This document shows positions 45,145 to 56,107 of a stretch of 64,000 nucleotides of DNA, piece after piece. The notes beneath the pieces are model-generated. The model saw only the letters and a list, made by a program, of their open reading frames with translations, ran no database searches and was not told the DNA's origin. Each line of letters begins with the position of its first letter. The stretch's first letter is position 1. The DNA lies in assembly GCA_003254905.1 (NCBI GenBank), contig QANU01097546.1, positions 86,922-150,921 of the forward strand. The letters run 5' to 3'. This DNA is from Nissolia schottii. Taxonomy: Eukaryota; Streptophyta; Magnoliopsida; Fabales; Fabaceae. The translations under genes and the position numbers were made by a program.

Positions 45145-45441
45145 CTATTTTGTCAGTTCCGTTTTAATTATTTAAAATCAAATATATATATTAAAGTGAA
45201 AAAAAATATTAATAAATACATAAAATAATATAAATTAATGAAATTATTTTATACAAAAAATATTTTTTTATTTTTAACATAATTATTGTTCTTTTACTTT
45301 ATTATATTAATAAATGTTCAAAAACAATTAATGATATGAATGAAAAAAAAAATATTTACACTTAAATATTATATACAGACAAATATTTTAAAACATTAAA
45401 AAGTAAAAAAAAAATGAATAGTTAAAATAAAATAGAGAGAG
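45145..45441. mobile_element. Stowaway-like MITE (diverged)
   Basis: The left end is TA followed by CTATTTTGTCAGTTCCGTTT and TAATTA. The right end in reverse complement is TA followed by CTCTCTCTATTTTATTTTAA. Both recall the CTCCCTCCGTTTTAATTA consensus, the left with a small insertion. About 297 bp, AT-rich inside, no coding. Confidence 0.55.
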
Positions 45442-47009
45442 TATTAAACTTTGGGAGAATTAGTCATAAAGACCGATAAAAAGCTTTAATTAACTAAAAA
45501 ATCAATTATACTAAAATTATTAAAAAGAACTAAAAAAAAAGTTTCAAAGAAGGACCACACAATTTTAATCATTAACAAATACAATTATACCATCAATCCC
45601 GTTCATCCTCAATTATTCATCATTATTCTAAAGTTGTTCATCCAAATTGCATATCACACCTTACACAATAACAAATTTTCTTCTAGTTTTCAGTGTTTTT
45701 ATTTGTCCTTTTTATCACTCAGTCTTTCTATACTAGAGATGAATAATTGGGGATAATGAGATGAGAGTATTATTATCTAATTGTTAAAATTGTGTGATCC
45801 TTCTCCCTAATTAATTTTTTTTCTTTTGGTTCTTTCTAATAATTTTAGTATAATTGGTCTTTTGCGATAATTAAGATTTCTAACGGTCCTCACTAATTCT
45901 GAAGCAAACAATTATCAGAGAATAGATGTAAGAGGATGCAAATTAAACTTACAAACTTATTCCTACTAACAAGTGAATTTTTGCTGCAAGAACTTTAAAA
46001 TGTTTAATAACAACGAGATTTGGTGCGATATGATTGTAACTTATATTATGCCTTAACTATGTTGTGTAGATTCGATCTTCATTCATAAAAATTAAAAAAT
46101 ATTGTGTGGTCAACAATTTATCACTTCTCATAAGCTCAATTATTATCAGGAGATTACTTAAAAAAAAAAAAGATATAGTTCAAGGGACATCTGCTTTGAT
46201 TCTTTCTTTCTATTAGGTCAATCTTCTTAAGTTCTAAATGAGTAAGGGTTGATGAACTTGAGTCAGACTTTAATCATCATCCATTCTTAATTTCTTTGTC
46301 CTCTACTCACCTAAAATACCCTTCTTCTATTTTACACACGAATGCCCTCATTATGTAATCTTTTATATGTATGTGCGTGTCTGGATTGAATTATCAATAT
46401 CATAATTTTATTATCATAAATTCAGTTAACTCAATTCAATCTGGTTTTATTTTTTATGTTCAAAGTAGAATCTCTCAGAAAGGCATATATGAAGACCACG
46501 CTTACATGTGGACCGGATTTTGGGGTTATAAAACTTTGAATGATTCTTCATACGTGTTTTTAATTGGAGTAGTGTTAGATTCTCCTACCTTGTTCTCTTA
46601 ATTATTCACCTAATTATTAAATGAAATAAAAATAAATTATATTTTAAAATTTTAAGACATCGCCTTTTTATTTAGTAGTTAAAGACAATAATTAAAAAGT
46701 CCTGACGTTACTCTTCTAATTGAGGACCGGGCAGCATGCGTCACTTCTTATTTCTGGCATTAAATAGCTTTGTCTTTTTCACTTTTTTGTTGCAACAACT
46801 AACATGGTTGGTACCCACATTCACCAAACCATACTATTATTTGAAGTGTTTAATTCCATTTAAAGCTCCTTATTCATGTCTCTTTGCATTTCTATGGTTA
46901 TAGTATAAGTTATATATTAAAATATGACTTGAAACACAAATTATAATTGTATGGGCCGGAGTTACACCCTGGAGTGAATTCAAACATTTATAAAATAAAA
47001 AATAAAAAA

Positions 47010-47165
47010 AAAAGTCTGAATTTGCCACACCCTGTGGCAAATGCAGACCTTTTTTTATTAAAAAAAAATCTGAATTTATCACACCCTGTGAAAAATTCAG
47101 ACCTTTTTAAAAATAAAAAAAAAACGTCTGAGGGTCTGAATTCGCTACAACTTGTGACAAATGAC
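47010..47165. repeat. Three tandem ~65-bp units, each a hairpin
   Basis: Units around TCTGAATTTGCCACACCCTG (47016), TCTGAATTTATCACACCCTG (47070) and TCTGAATTCGCTACAACTTG (47134), each followed by the near-complement (TGTGGCAAATGCAGAC, TGTGAAAAATTCAGAC, TGTGACAAATGACTCAG). A related TTACACCCTGGAGTGAATTC lies at 46963. A-rich spacers part the units. Confidence 0.75.
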
Positions 47166-47554
47166 TCAGGCTCATACAAATATAAATTTTTTACATAAAC
47201 CATATTATGAGAAATAAATCATTTGGGATATATATATGTATATATATATGTGTGTGTAATAAATCTCCTTATTCACCTTTCTATTAAGTATCCCCTAATT
47301 AACACATAAGATCCACACGGGGAAAAAGTATAAATGATTGTCAAAAAAGTAGTAGGAATGATTGATAAGCATTTCGGCTTTTCTCTCTCAACTTGTACTC
47401 TACATACATTTTTTTTCATCATCCGATAAAAGACTTTAACTCAATGATGGATAAATAAAGTAAGAACAATACAACCCATAATTGTTGTATGAGTATTACG
47501 TGCGGTCATTTGTCATTCAATTATGTATGTATGTGAGACTTTTGAAGTAATTAA

Positions 47555-48001
47555 CCTAATAAAAAAATTTAATGGTGATTTTGATCGCCACTAAACAACT
47601 TACACTAAACACATCACTTTTATGGTAGTTATTCCGACAGTCCCTGGCAACCACCACAAAAACCTTCTTGTTAGCCAACACCCAATGAATTTGAGAACCC
47701 ATGGAAAATTGTTGTCAAAGAGTTAAACAATAAAAATAGATTGCGAGTGCCTGATTGAATTGATCAAGTCATGTAGGAACAAGGTTCAATTTTACCGGTC
47801 TGTTAGAATGCCTCAGCTGCATACATCACTACACTTCCACTTAACACCTATTGTTAATGAGAAATGGCTCGTCTCGTCGTGACCTTCTCTTGAATTCTCA
47901 AAGCTTCTTTTGCTCTATCCCTGCGGAGGCAGAGAACCCATCGCTGAAATTATGGGCAAAACATCCCAAAATCGTCACTAAAATTCTTTTTGTTTGTAGT
48001 G
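47555..48001. mobile_element. CACTA-like non-autonomous element
   Basis: The right end in reverse complement reads CACTACAAACAAAAAGAATT, then TTAGTGACGATTTTGGGATG. The left end reads CCTAATAAAAAAATTTAATG, then GTGATTTTGATCGCCACTAA. The CACTACAA-A terminus and TTAGTGACGATTTTG inner motif are typical of plant CACTA (CMC) elements. The left end is eroded and no 3-bp duplication is evident. Confidence 0.55.
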
Positions 48002-48800
48002 GTTGGTGAAATACTCAACCACTTTTAATAATGTAATAATACATTATTGGATAATATTATAATATGATTTTTACGCATAAAAATTAAGATTTTTTTATAA
48101 AAAAACTCATTTTTTAACATGATTTAATCAATAATAAAAATTTATACATAATTAAATCATTCAAAGTTTATTGAGCTCTAATTAATCTTATTTGAGTTAG
48201 GTTGGCCATTATAAAATTAGTTATTTTTTTAAAAAGAAAAAATAAACACTGAAGTGCATAAATAAACCAAGCCATGATGAATAATAAAATTACGCATGAG
48301 AAGAATTAATGTTACGTGTGAATATGATGAAGGTATGGTGTCTGATATATCATATATGTGATATTTGTGGTTGGGACAATTTTGATGCATTTGGAATCAA
48401 AGGCTTTTCAGAAATTTAAGTGGTTGTAGGTACGAATATTCCCTCGTTGTTTCAGAATTTCTGAGAAGATCTCTGATCAGAACACACAATCTGACATATA
48501 AATGTGAACTTATTTGGAAGTGTCCTTTTTTGTCTACTTGATTTTAAGTTTATTTTGTAATTTACTTATTAACTGTTTTTAATCTTTATTCAGTTATTAA
48601 TTAAGGATTGCAACCTTGTGTCATTGTTATGCGTATTACAAAATAGACTAGCTCTAGGTATACAATAAAATTATTGTCACCATACAAGCAACAGACACAT
48701 TTATATGAATTGACTTTACACTCTCACATAATTTGCTTCCACTATCTATCCAATCGCTCACTCTAACTCATCAATTAAAAGAAATTACGTAATACACACG
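48002..48800. other. AT-rich spacer, nothing recognised
   Basis: No repeat with clear ends and no exon-like sequence. 48660-48790 becomes less AT-rich ahead of the next block. Confidence 0.5.
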
Positions 48801-50694
48801 CACACAGACTTCTCTCTCTCTCGCACGCCTCTCTTCCCCAATTCAAACCAAACCAAAAACCATTCTCCTCTTACTCACAACGGAACAATGACGAACGAGA
48901 AGGAGCAGGGACTTCGACTTTAACTCTGACTCTAAGGATCGCCCACGTAAGATGACGTCGGTGGAAGAACAACTCCGAAGGGCGCCCAAGTAAGAGGATT
49001 CATTTTTGGTACTTTAAAAAATTATTATTTTAGGGATTGAGTTTGTTAAAATAGAAAAATAATTATTTGTTTAGTGAGAACAAAACGTAGGATTTGGGAA
49101 AATGAATTGGGGGGGTGTTTCTTGATGATTTGGGTGTGGGTTGAGTTTGTTTACTGAGAATAACATTGTATAATTTTGGAAAAAAATTAGTGGGGGTTTA
49201 CTGTTGATGATTTGAATGTGAGTTTATTCGATTTGTTTAATCATTTTTAAATGTTTATTCAATCATGTGAATGTGTTTGTTTACTTTACTTTTCTCTGTT
49301 TATTTTATGTGTGTCTTGATGTGTGCTTATTATTACTAGTTTATTATGTTATCATGTGTGTTTAATAGTTTTTATAAGTTTGTTTGTTGCTAGTGATATA
49401 TGTTTGTTTTTAACTGTGTAAGTTTGTTCACTAGATTCACAACATTTGTTTATAAAAATGTTGTGTTTATTAGATATGATTGTAACTATTTGTTTGTTTT
49501 TCATATAGTGTTTGCTCAATTTGCTTGTCCTTGTTTGTTTGTTCTGCATGTTTAAATTGATTATTGATGTAGATGGCACCAAGGAATGACACCAAGAAAA
49601 AAGATCTCTGCTATCATGAGGAAATCTCCACAAAAAAAGAGTTCGGTTGCAATGAGGAAATCTGTTCAGAATTTGAAATCCCCAACCAATGAAGTACAAA
49701 AAAATTCTCAATTGGATAAAAAGAAGATAGTAACATTGAGGGAAAGTGCAAAGGAGGTTCCGAAGGCATCACCAGTTTGTTTAGAACTTGGAACAACCTA
49801 TGGAAAAAAATGGTGTTTATTTGTGGTTGTTCAATACTTTGTTCATAATCATTGTAAGAGTTTGTTCATGATGAGTGCAAAACTTTGTTCGTTGTTTAAT
49901 TGGTATTTTGTCTTGATGAACTTTGTAACATATGGCCAAAGCACCAAAATAAACTATACCATTCCTCATCTGTCATGTACTATAGATCCTATACTCATCC
50001 CAAATCAAATAAATGTAATCATACTCTTGTGAAAAATGCTAACAATAGACAAACAATTATTTCAAACACCTATAATAATTTTTTTTCCATATAAACATAA
50101 TCATGTTAGCATATTTGTTATAAAATTCTTTGACATGTTCCAACGAATCAAACCATTCCATTCATAGGCACCACAAAAAAGGCCTCAACTACATCGAAAG
50201 AATATTTTGAAAGTTGTTGCTACAAAAAAAGAAGGCTTTGAAAGCAACCCCAATCGCTAAGGCTCATAGATTCAAAGCACTGACAGAAGAGAATAACAAA
50301 TTCAGAATCAATTCTATTAGGATAATTGTTGTAAAATGTTCTAACTTGTTCCAAAGAAGCAAACAACATTCCCAATTTTGGCACATCGTCGTTAGAGTTG
50401 CTTGAATCACCCTAATAAATAAACACTCTACTGTAAGTGAACAAGTATTCATAAACAAATAAACAATTTATTGCTCTTGCGTAAACAAACATTTAGAAGG
50501 TAATAAACAACCATTTTTAAAGTAAGTACACAAAAGTTGCTACTAATCATGAACAAAATCTTCAACTGATATAATTCACTTTGTATAAGAATGACCAAAA
50601 CTTCTAAACAGACACTTGTTATATCATGAACACTCCTTTCAATAAAAATAAACATACGTGAACAACCATTAACATCATAGTCTTTTAAACAACC

Positions 50695-50737
<43 letters not shown>

Positions 50738-51600
50738 CAAACATAATAGCATATCATAAACAAACATTGCAATAAAAATAAACAAACATGAACAAGTATT
50801 AGCATCTTAGGCTTCTAAACAAACGTTAATGCATATTTGAACAAACATAACTGTATACAATGGACAAATTTTTAAGTAAAAATTAAAAAAAACATATTTT
50901 TTTAAAAAAAAATACAATACAAACCCCAATCAAATACATGTATTCGTTTAAAGCACATGAACCTGTAGAAGATAATTAAGTTTTCATGAATTTGTGTTAA
51001 AAAATGATGAACAAAGATCTAAATTACCTCATCCATATTATCGATTTGTTCTATTGTATGCATGAAGAAATCAATGACAATGACAAAGATGATGAACAAC
51101 AAAGATGAAGCAGCAATAGTGACAACGACGGAGTGGTGAAGACGCATGAAGACAATTGTAATGGGTTGAGTTGAGGGTTTCTTATCCAAGAAAACTCTGT
51201 ATTCAGTTCTGCAAATCTAAATGAGAAGGAGAGAATGGCGAGCTAAAGAAGAACTCAAAATGGCGAGCTGAACAAGAACTCAACACTTCATCCATGGCTT
51301 CGATTCGTTCTGGAGTGGGTTCTGCAATTTGCATATCAAAATCATTAATAGATGACAACGAAGAACAAAGAAGAACGATGAGGCACGAAGAACGACAATG
51401 GACAAAGAATGATGACGATGAGGAATGAAGAAGGATGAATGAGAATGGATAAAGAAGAATGAATGAAGCAAATCAGGAGAATTGAAATTCGTGAAAGGGA
51501 AAGGTGCTAGGGTTTGTGGCATGAATGCGTAGGAGTGTGTAAACTCATGTGTGGGAGTCTCTGAAAACAAAAATTTGATGATAGTGAGACATACAATATT
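48801..51600. other. Inverted, TGTTTGTT-rich block of unknown class with a leader-like end
   Basis: 48806-48890 looks like a plant 5' leader (CTTCTCTCTCTCTCGCACGC, CCAATTCAAACCAAACCAAA). It is followed by ATGACGTCGGTGGAAGAACA at 48951 and a donor-like GCCCAAG|TAAG. 49200-49560 is full of TTTGTTTGTT words, and 50400-50900 carries their complement (AAACAAACAT), with an (AT)n at 50699-50733. The middle has an open frame (49586-50032) whose first 70 residues are basic with a repeated M-R-K-S motif; I do not recognise it. The inverted subterminal repeats suggest a transposon that may have captured a gene's 5' part. Boundaries unknown. Confidence 0.35.
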
Positions 51601-51659
51601 TTTGTACATTAGTTGTACAATGTAACAAAAATTAGAGTAATGTATGAGTCATTGTTTAT

Positions 51660-52095
51660 TGTAGGGTCGAGTTGAACTGAGTTGAACAAAACTTGAATCC
51701 AACCCCAATTTATGACAAGGTCATTTTGTCAAGCTCAAACTCGGTCTGATAATGACCCAACGATGATCGGGTTAAGTTGTGTCAGCCTAATGTTTAGATA
51801 ACATATGAAGATTTATATATTATACATAATAAAGTCATAAATTATATCAATAAAAACAACATAATATTTTGTAAAAGGTATTAATTAAATTACAAAAGAC
51901 TTATATTTTATCATTAATTTTCAAAAAAATATAAGTTTTGAAGAATTATATAATTTCAAGTCGAGTTGAGTCAAATAAAAATATAACTCGAACTGGACTC
52001 AAAAAGGATATTGGGTCAAATTAAACAACTTGAACCTAACCAAATAAGACTTGGATTGTGCCAAGCCATAAGGTCAGACGGGCCATGAACACATT
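51660..52095. repeat. Dispersed repeat with GAGTTGA words, probable MITE
   Basis: GGGTCGAGTTGAACTGAGTT at the left and, inside, TCGAGTTGAGTCAAATAAAA. The right side has AACTTGAACCTAACCAAATA and GGTCAGACGGGCCATGAAC. GC-richer ends and an AT-rich core resemble hAT-type MITEs whose ends mimic 'GGGTCGG...'. The ends were not pinned down. Confidence 0.35.
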
Positions 52096-53564
52096 GGATT
52101 GTTGTTGATTTCTTTTTTATTATTTTTATTTTTTTAATGCCTTGTTTGTTTAATTTCCAATGCTAACGGGTGTTGAGGAAAAGAGAAAACAAATGAATGC
52201 TGCCTTGAACCTTCAATTTTTTGGGCCTTTTGTGGTTAAAAATAGTAAATAGGCCCATTTCATTGTTCAATTGTTTTGGAAAATTAAAATGGGCTTCAAT
52301 ATTTATCTTTCCGCGTATAACTGTCCAGTTGACTTTGTACATTTTCCATTGACCAAAAAATGAAAAAGCCTTTTTGTACATTTTCCTACTGCATACTAAT
52401 CATGCTTATAAATTTAGTATTGAGTGTAATTTTGATTTCATTCTTAAGATAACTTTCTTTTATTTTATTTTATAAAGTATGAGTTGAAGTATACTAGACT
52501 TCAACTAAGATGACCTACGTTGGACCATCAACTCACAATGAAAGTAAAATTCTCTCAATGTAATATAGATTTTACTTTCTTTCTTTTATTGGCAAAGATT
52601 AATTTGAGACATAACCTAAAAATAAATAAATAAATAAATATCAAACCACTTGAAGCAATGATTCAGTGTTAATGTAATCGAACCATCTAATCGGCTCCTT
52701 TGATATATGAAAATTTTTGCATGTTTTTAAAGCATATTTATGTATGTTTTAGCACTATTATCAACCATTAATTTCTTTGTTTATCATATATTTTTGAAAC
52801 ACTATTAAAATTAATCGTTAATAATGTTTTGAAACACCCATTAAATGTGTTTAGAAGCATGTAACAATTTTTCTTCAATATATAGCTAGTGGACTAAAAT
52901 TGAGTAAACAATCAAATCCGTCTTTAAGGTTGGTAACATCTATCGAGTTTATTTTTAAGTTATGAAAAGTAAAAAATTTATCCTTAAGGTGGTCAAAACT
53001 TGATCTAATTAATTCTTGAGAGTGTCTAATTTGAACAATGTCAAAAAATTAATTTAATTGACTTTTGACATTGAAAATAAATTTAATATTTTTCATAACT
53101 TAGAGACGAATTTGATAGATATTTTAATTTCAAAAAAAAATTAATGGTTTACTCATTCAAATAAGTAAAATTGTGAATTTCGGTTTTGTGAACCGCAGAC
53201 ATTACAAGGAAAGCAATGGAAACAAAAAAGTTTGGTAGATGAAATCATTATTATGCAAATGAAAAAATCTCACACAAAGTAGCAACTCTTATACTAAATG
53301 AATTACTATCGGTCACTAACGGAAGCAATATATTAATATACCATTAATAACTTATGTAGAAACTGATTGATAGATTGATAATTAAATTGAAGCTGACATA
53401 TACATTAATTCCATTGTAACATCCCAACAAATAAATAAGTTAATTAAATCTAGTGAAACTTCTTCACTGGTCCCCTCCGCATAATAATATATCATCATCT
53501 GAAAACCTTTCTGAAAAATTTCAATATCCATAATAATCAATCAATTGCATAAGTGTATTGACAC
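52096..53564. other. Spacer before the C2 gene
   Basis: AT-rich, contains a foldback MITE at 52902-53154. The C2-gene promoter should lie in the last 400 bases. No clear TATA box is chosen; ATAATAATATATCATCATC at 53480 is a candidate. No other gene. Confidence 0.5.
52902..53154. mobile_element. Palindromic foldback MITE, copy 1
   Basis: Ends GAGTAAACAATCAAATCCG and, inverse, GAGTAAACCATTAATTTTT. The arms run almost to the centre: TTTTTAAGTTATGAAAAGTA and GTGGTCAAAACTTGATCTAA on the left pair with the complements of TTTTCATAACTTAGAGACGA and GACTTTTGACATTG on the right. 253 bp. The same family recurs at 61767-62029. Confidence 0.8.
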
Positions 53565-56107
53565 ATGAGTACAGGAATTCTTGAAGTTCTTCTTGTTAAT
53601 GCTGAAGGCATTAAGCACACAAACCTTGTTGGTATCCTTCTTTTCTTTTCACTCTGTATTATCTTTGGCATGCCAAATTAAATATGTTGTTTTTGGAATC
53701 TCAATCATGAATAATGAAGTCTAAGATCAGTTAAAAATAAATGAATCAAGTGAAGATTATATATATAGTAGGAAAGAATACATATACTCGTTGATTTAAG
53801 GATTTAGATTAAGATATAACGTCGAACTTCTTATTATAGTGATTTATGATAATTTTTCATCATCAAAATGTAACATCTAATCTACTGTGAATTCTTCCGC
53901 AAATTTGTGACGAAATTTTGTTTGCCGCAAATTTTCTGTTGCAACGTGATATTTTTTTAGTAGTGAATTTGTAAGCACCAATTTCACTCCTTTCTATTTC
54001 TTGAGCTGTGTTTGGTATGAAAGTAAAAAATGTGATGAAATTTTTATGAATAACTTAAAATTTTCACTCTAAAGTTCGTCCATGAAAATTTCACCCTCAT
54101 TAATACCTTTATATCAAACATACCCTCAAAACTAATCTTTTTTATAAAAAAAAGCTTAAAAAAGCTAAAAAATAATTTTAAAAAACAAAATTTAGCTGTT
54201 AGAATGATGTGTATCATGATTATTAACATTTAGATAAATAAGCAAATGATATCACTTCATTTCATCAAACATTGTTTAGGGGTTCTTTGGGTTTGTTATT
54301 TGTATTTGTGGTTGGCATTGGGTTAGGTAGCGTGTGTTTATACAGGGTGTGATCTGTGACTATCGGCATTGGTTTTTGGTGTTTGGTTTTTGCTCATGCA
54401 TTATTCTTTGCCTTAATTTGAATGTGTTAGATACTATTTTTTTTTTAAATGTAAGGGTTTTTTCTAATGAGTTTTTTTTCGGAGATTTTTGGTGACCCTT
54501 TCGGAGATTTTTGGTGACCCTTTCTCAACCTTACTAAGTAAAGTTGAACTTTAAGTGACTTGAAGGTCATTGTAATAGTGATCTTTGTTTGTTCTTCTCT
54601 AATTATTTTTGGTCATTAGAATAATAAAACTTGCACTGAACTTATATAAAAAAAATTCTAATAACATTTTTTTTTGGTTGTGTAACACTGCTTTTATTTT
54701 TCTAAACCATCCACTACTCATAACTAATGCAAAGTACAAATGTGTACTTGCCATTATAGGTACACCTTCCTACTATGTGCTTATTGAGTGTGGAACTCAA
54801 TGCCAAAGAAGCAAAGTTTCATCAGGTTAAAGCATTTGCTTTATATATGCTGCAAGCTAATATATGTGTGTGTGTGTATATATATATATATATAAATTCT
54901 CATTGTTTTTCTCCCTCTAAATTGTAATTGAGTTTGCAAATGTGATTCAGGGAAACATAAGAAACCGAGGTGGAATGAGAAATTCATATTTGATTTCTCA
55001 TTATCTGATTGCAAGAACTCAGCACATCTTAAGTGTAGAATTTTGGACACAAAACACTTCACACATGGTGGATTTGTTGGTGAAGCCAAGTAATTCCTTT
55101 TTCTAATGAAGTTTTTTTTGCTCTTGCTCAGTTTGATGCCCACAAATTAGAAGTGAGACAGGACATATTTAAGTGAAATCATTTTAATAATTTAGATTTT
55201 TATTGGTATTTTATTCATCAAAATCTTACTTTTATAAGCAATTTTAACATCTATAATATTAATTTATGCAAATAGTATTTATACAATCACTTTATTCTCT
55301 ATTAAAAATATGTATATATTTTTACTTTAGAGAAACTATATTGGCCAAAAGAATACTATTATTTTAACATCACTTTTCTGGATATCATTAAACACTTAAA
55401 GAATCAAGTGTAAATAACTGATGACAATGGGAAATTTCATATACATTATTAGTTCTTGTATTACATCCACCCCATTCAAAAAAAGTAACTGAAATATTCA
55501 ATTATTTATATATTAATTTTCAAATATTCGAACATTTGTCTAAAATTATGACAACAAATATTATTTTTCTTATACAAAATGTATTGCGTAAATTAGCTTG
55601 CTAGTGGAATTTCTATCTGTATATGAATTCATACATCTCAAGATACAATTTTTCTTCAAAAAGGATGGTTTAATAAATTTAATAAATTCATTTTTCCCCC
55701 ACCCCACAAAACAGGGTTTACATAGGTGGAATAATAACCGAAGGAACAAACCATGGATATATAGAAATAAAACCATCTCCATACAATGTGGTCCTTGAAG
55801 ATGACACCTATAAAGGACAGATAAAGATTGGAATCAAATTCATTGCAAATGTAAGCTTTCTTATTGACACATTATTTTTTGTCCGAGTGGAAATTTAATT
55901 ATCAAACTTTTCTAATCAACAATTGGTGTTTTTTTGTTGTTGCAGAAAGAAAAGTATTTGATGGAGAAAAGAGAATTCATTGCTAGGAAGAAAGAACCAA
56001 GGCATTCAATTTGTGGATCGGTCATGAAGATTTGGAGATTATCATGGTTGAAGATCTTCTTTTTCTATAACAAAAAGAGTCCCAAAGATAAACAAAAGAG
56101 GAATTAA
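53565..56107 (+). CDS. Small C2-domain protein
   Basis: Single C2 domain plus a basic tail, like plant elicitor-responsive / SRC2-type C2 proteins, which bind membranes. Exons 53565-53631, 54760-54825, 54951-55089, 55715-55850, 55946-56107; phases agree, 189 aa. C2 core: TGILEVLLVNAEGIKH (3-18), YYVLIECGTQCQRSKV (27-42), HKKPRWNEKFIFDFSLSD (47-64), LKCRILDTKH (71-80), GFVGEAKVYIG (85-95), and GQIKIGIKFIAN (125-136). The usual calcium-site Asp residues are mostly absent: loop 1 reads KHTNLVGTPSYYV and loop 3 keeps only Asp77 (ILDTKHFTHGGFVG). Calcium-independent binding is therefore likely. Residues 137-189 are strongly basic (MEKREFIARKKEPRH, NKKSPKDKQKRN) with an aromatic patch (WRLSWLKIFFFY), a possible lipid-binding anchor. 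Intron 1 holds a CACTA-like end and a 22-bp tandem repeat. Upstream in-frame extension is not needed: MSTGILEV matches the family's start. Confidence 0.88.
53868..53965 (-). repeat. CACTA-like terminal fragment in C2 intron 1
   Basis: In reverse complement: CACTACTAAAAAAATATCAC, then GTTGCAACAGAAAATTTGCG and GACGAAATTTT-complement words. CACTACTA plus an A-run, then a 'GTTGC/GCGGC' subterminal region, is the usual CACTA end. No opposite end was found nearby. Confidence 0.45.
54479..54522 (+). repeat. Tandem 22-bp duplication
   Basis: TCGGAGATTTTTGGTGACCC plus TT, twice in perfect tandem, in C2 intron 1. Confidence 0.9.
55335..55505. repeat. Dispersed repeat in C2 intron 3, related to 62085-62300
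   Basis: ATACTATTATTTTAACATCA followed by CTTTTCTGGATA, AAGTGTAAATAACTGATGAC and ATTATTAGTTCTTGTATTAC recur with changes in the RopGEF intron at 62085. The shared order of three words over ~170 bp indicates one dispersed family; its class is unknown. Confidence 0.6.

Larger units (their letters stand above)
43861..47554. other. Large AT-rich spacer, no gene
   Basis: Very AT-rich. 44140-44350 repeats AATAATATTAAACACA / AATAATATTAAACATA words. 45145-45441 is a Stowaway-like MITE. 46930-47170 holds hairpin repeats. Several small open frames exist (for example 46371-46601) but none resembles a protein or has exon-like borders. Confidence 0.55.

Noticed and set aside
49586..50032. 148-codon frame with repeated M-R-K-S motif taken as a gene
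   Set aside because: Only the first half has coding-like composition; no family recognised; kept as an observation on the surrounding element instead.
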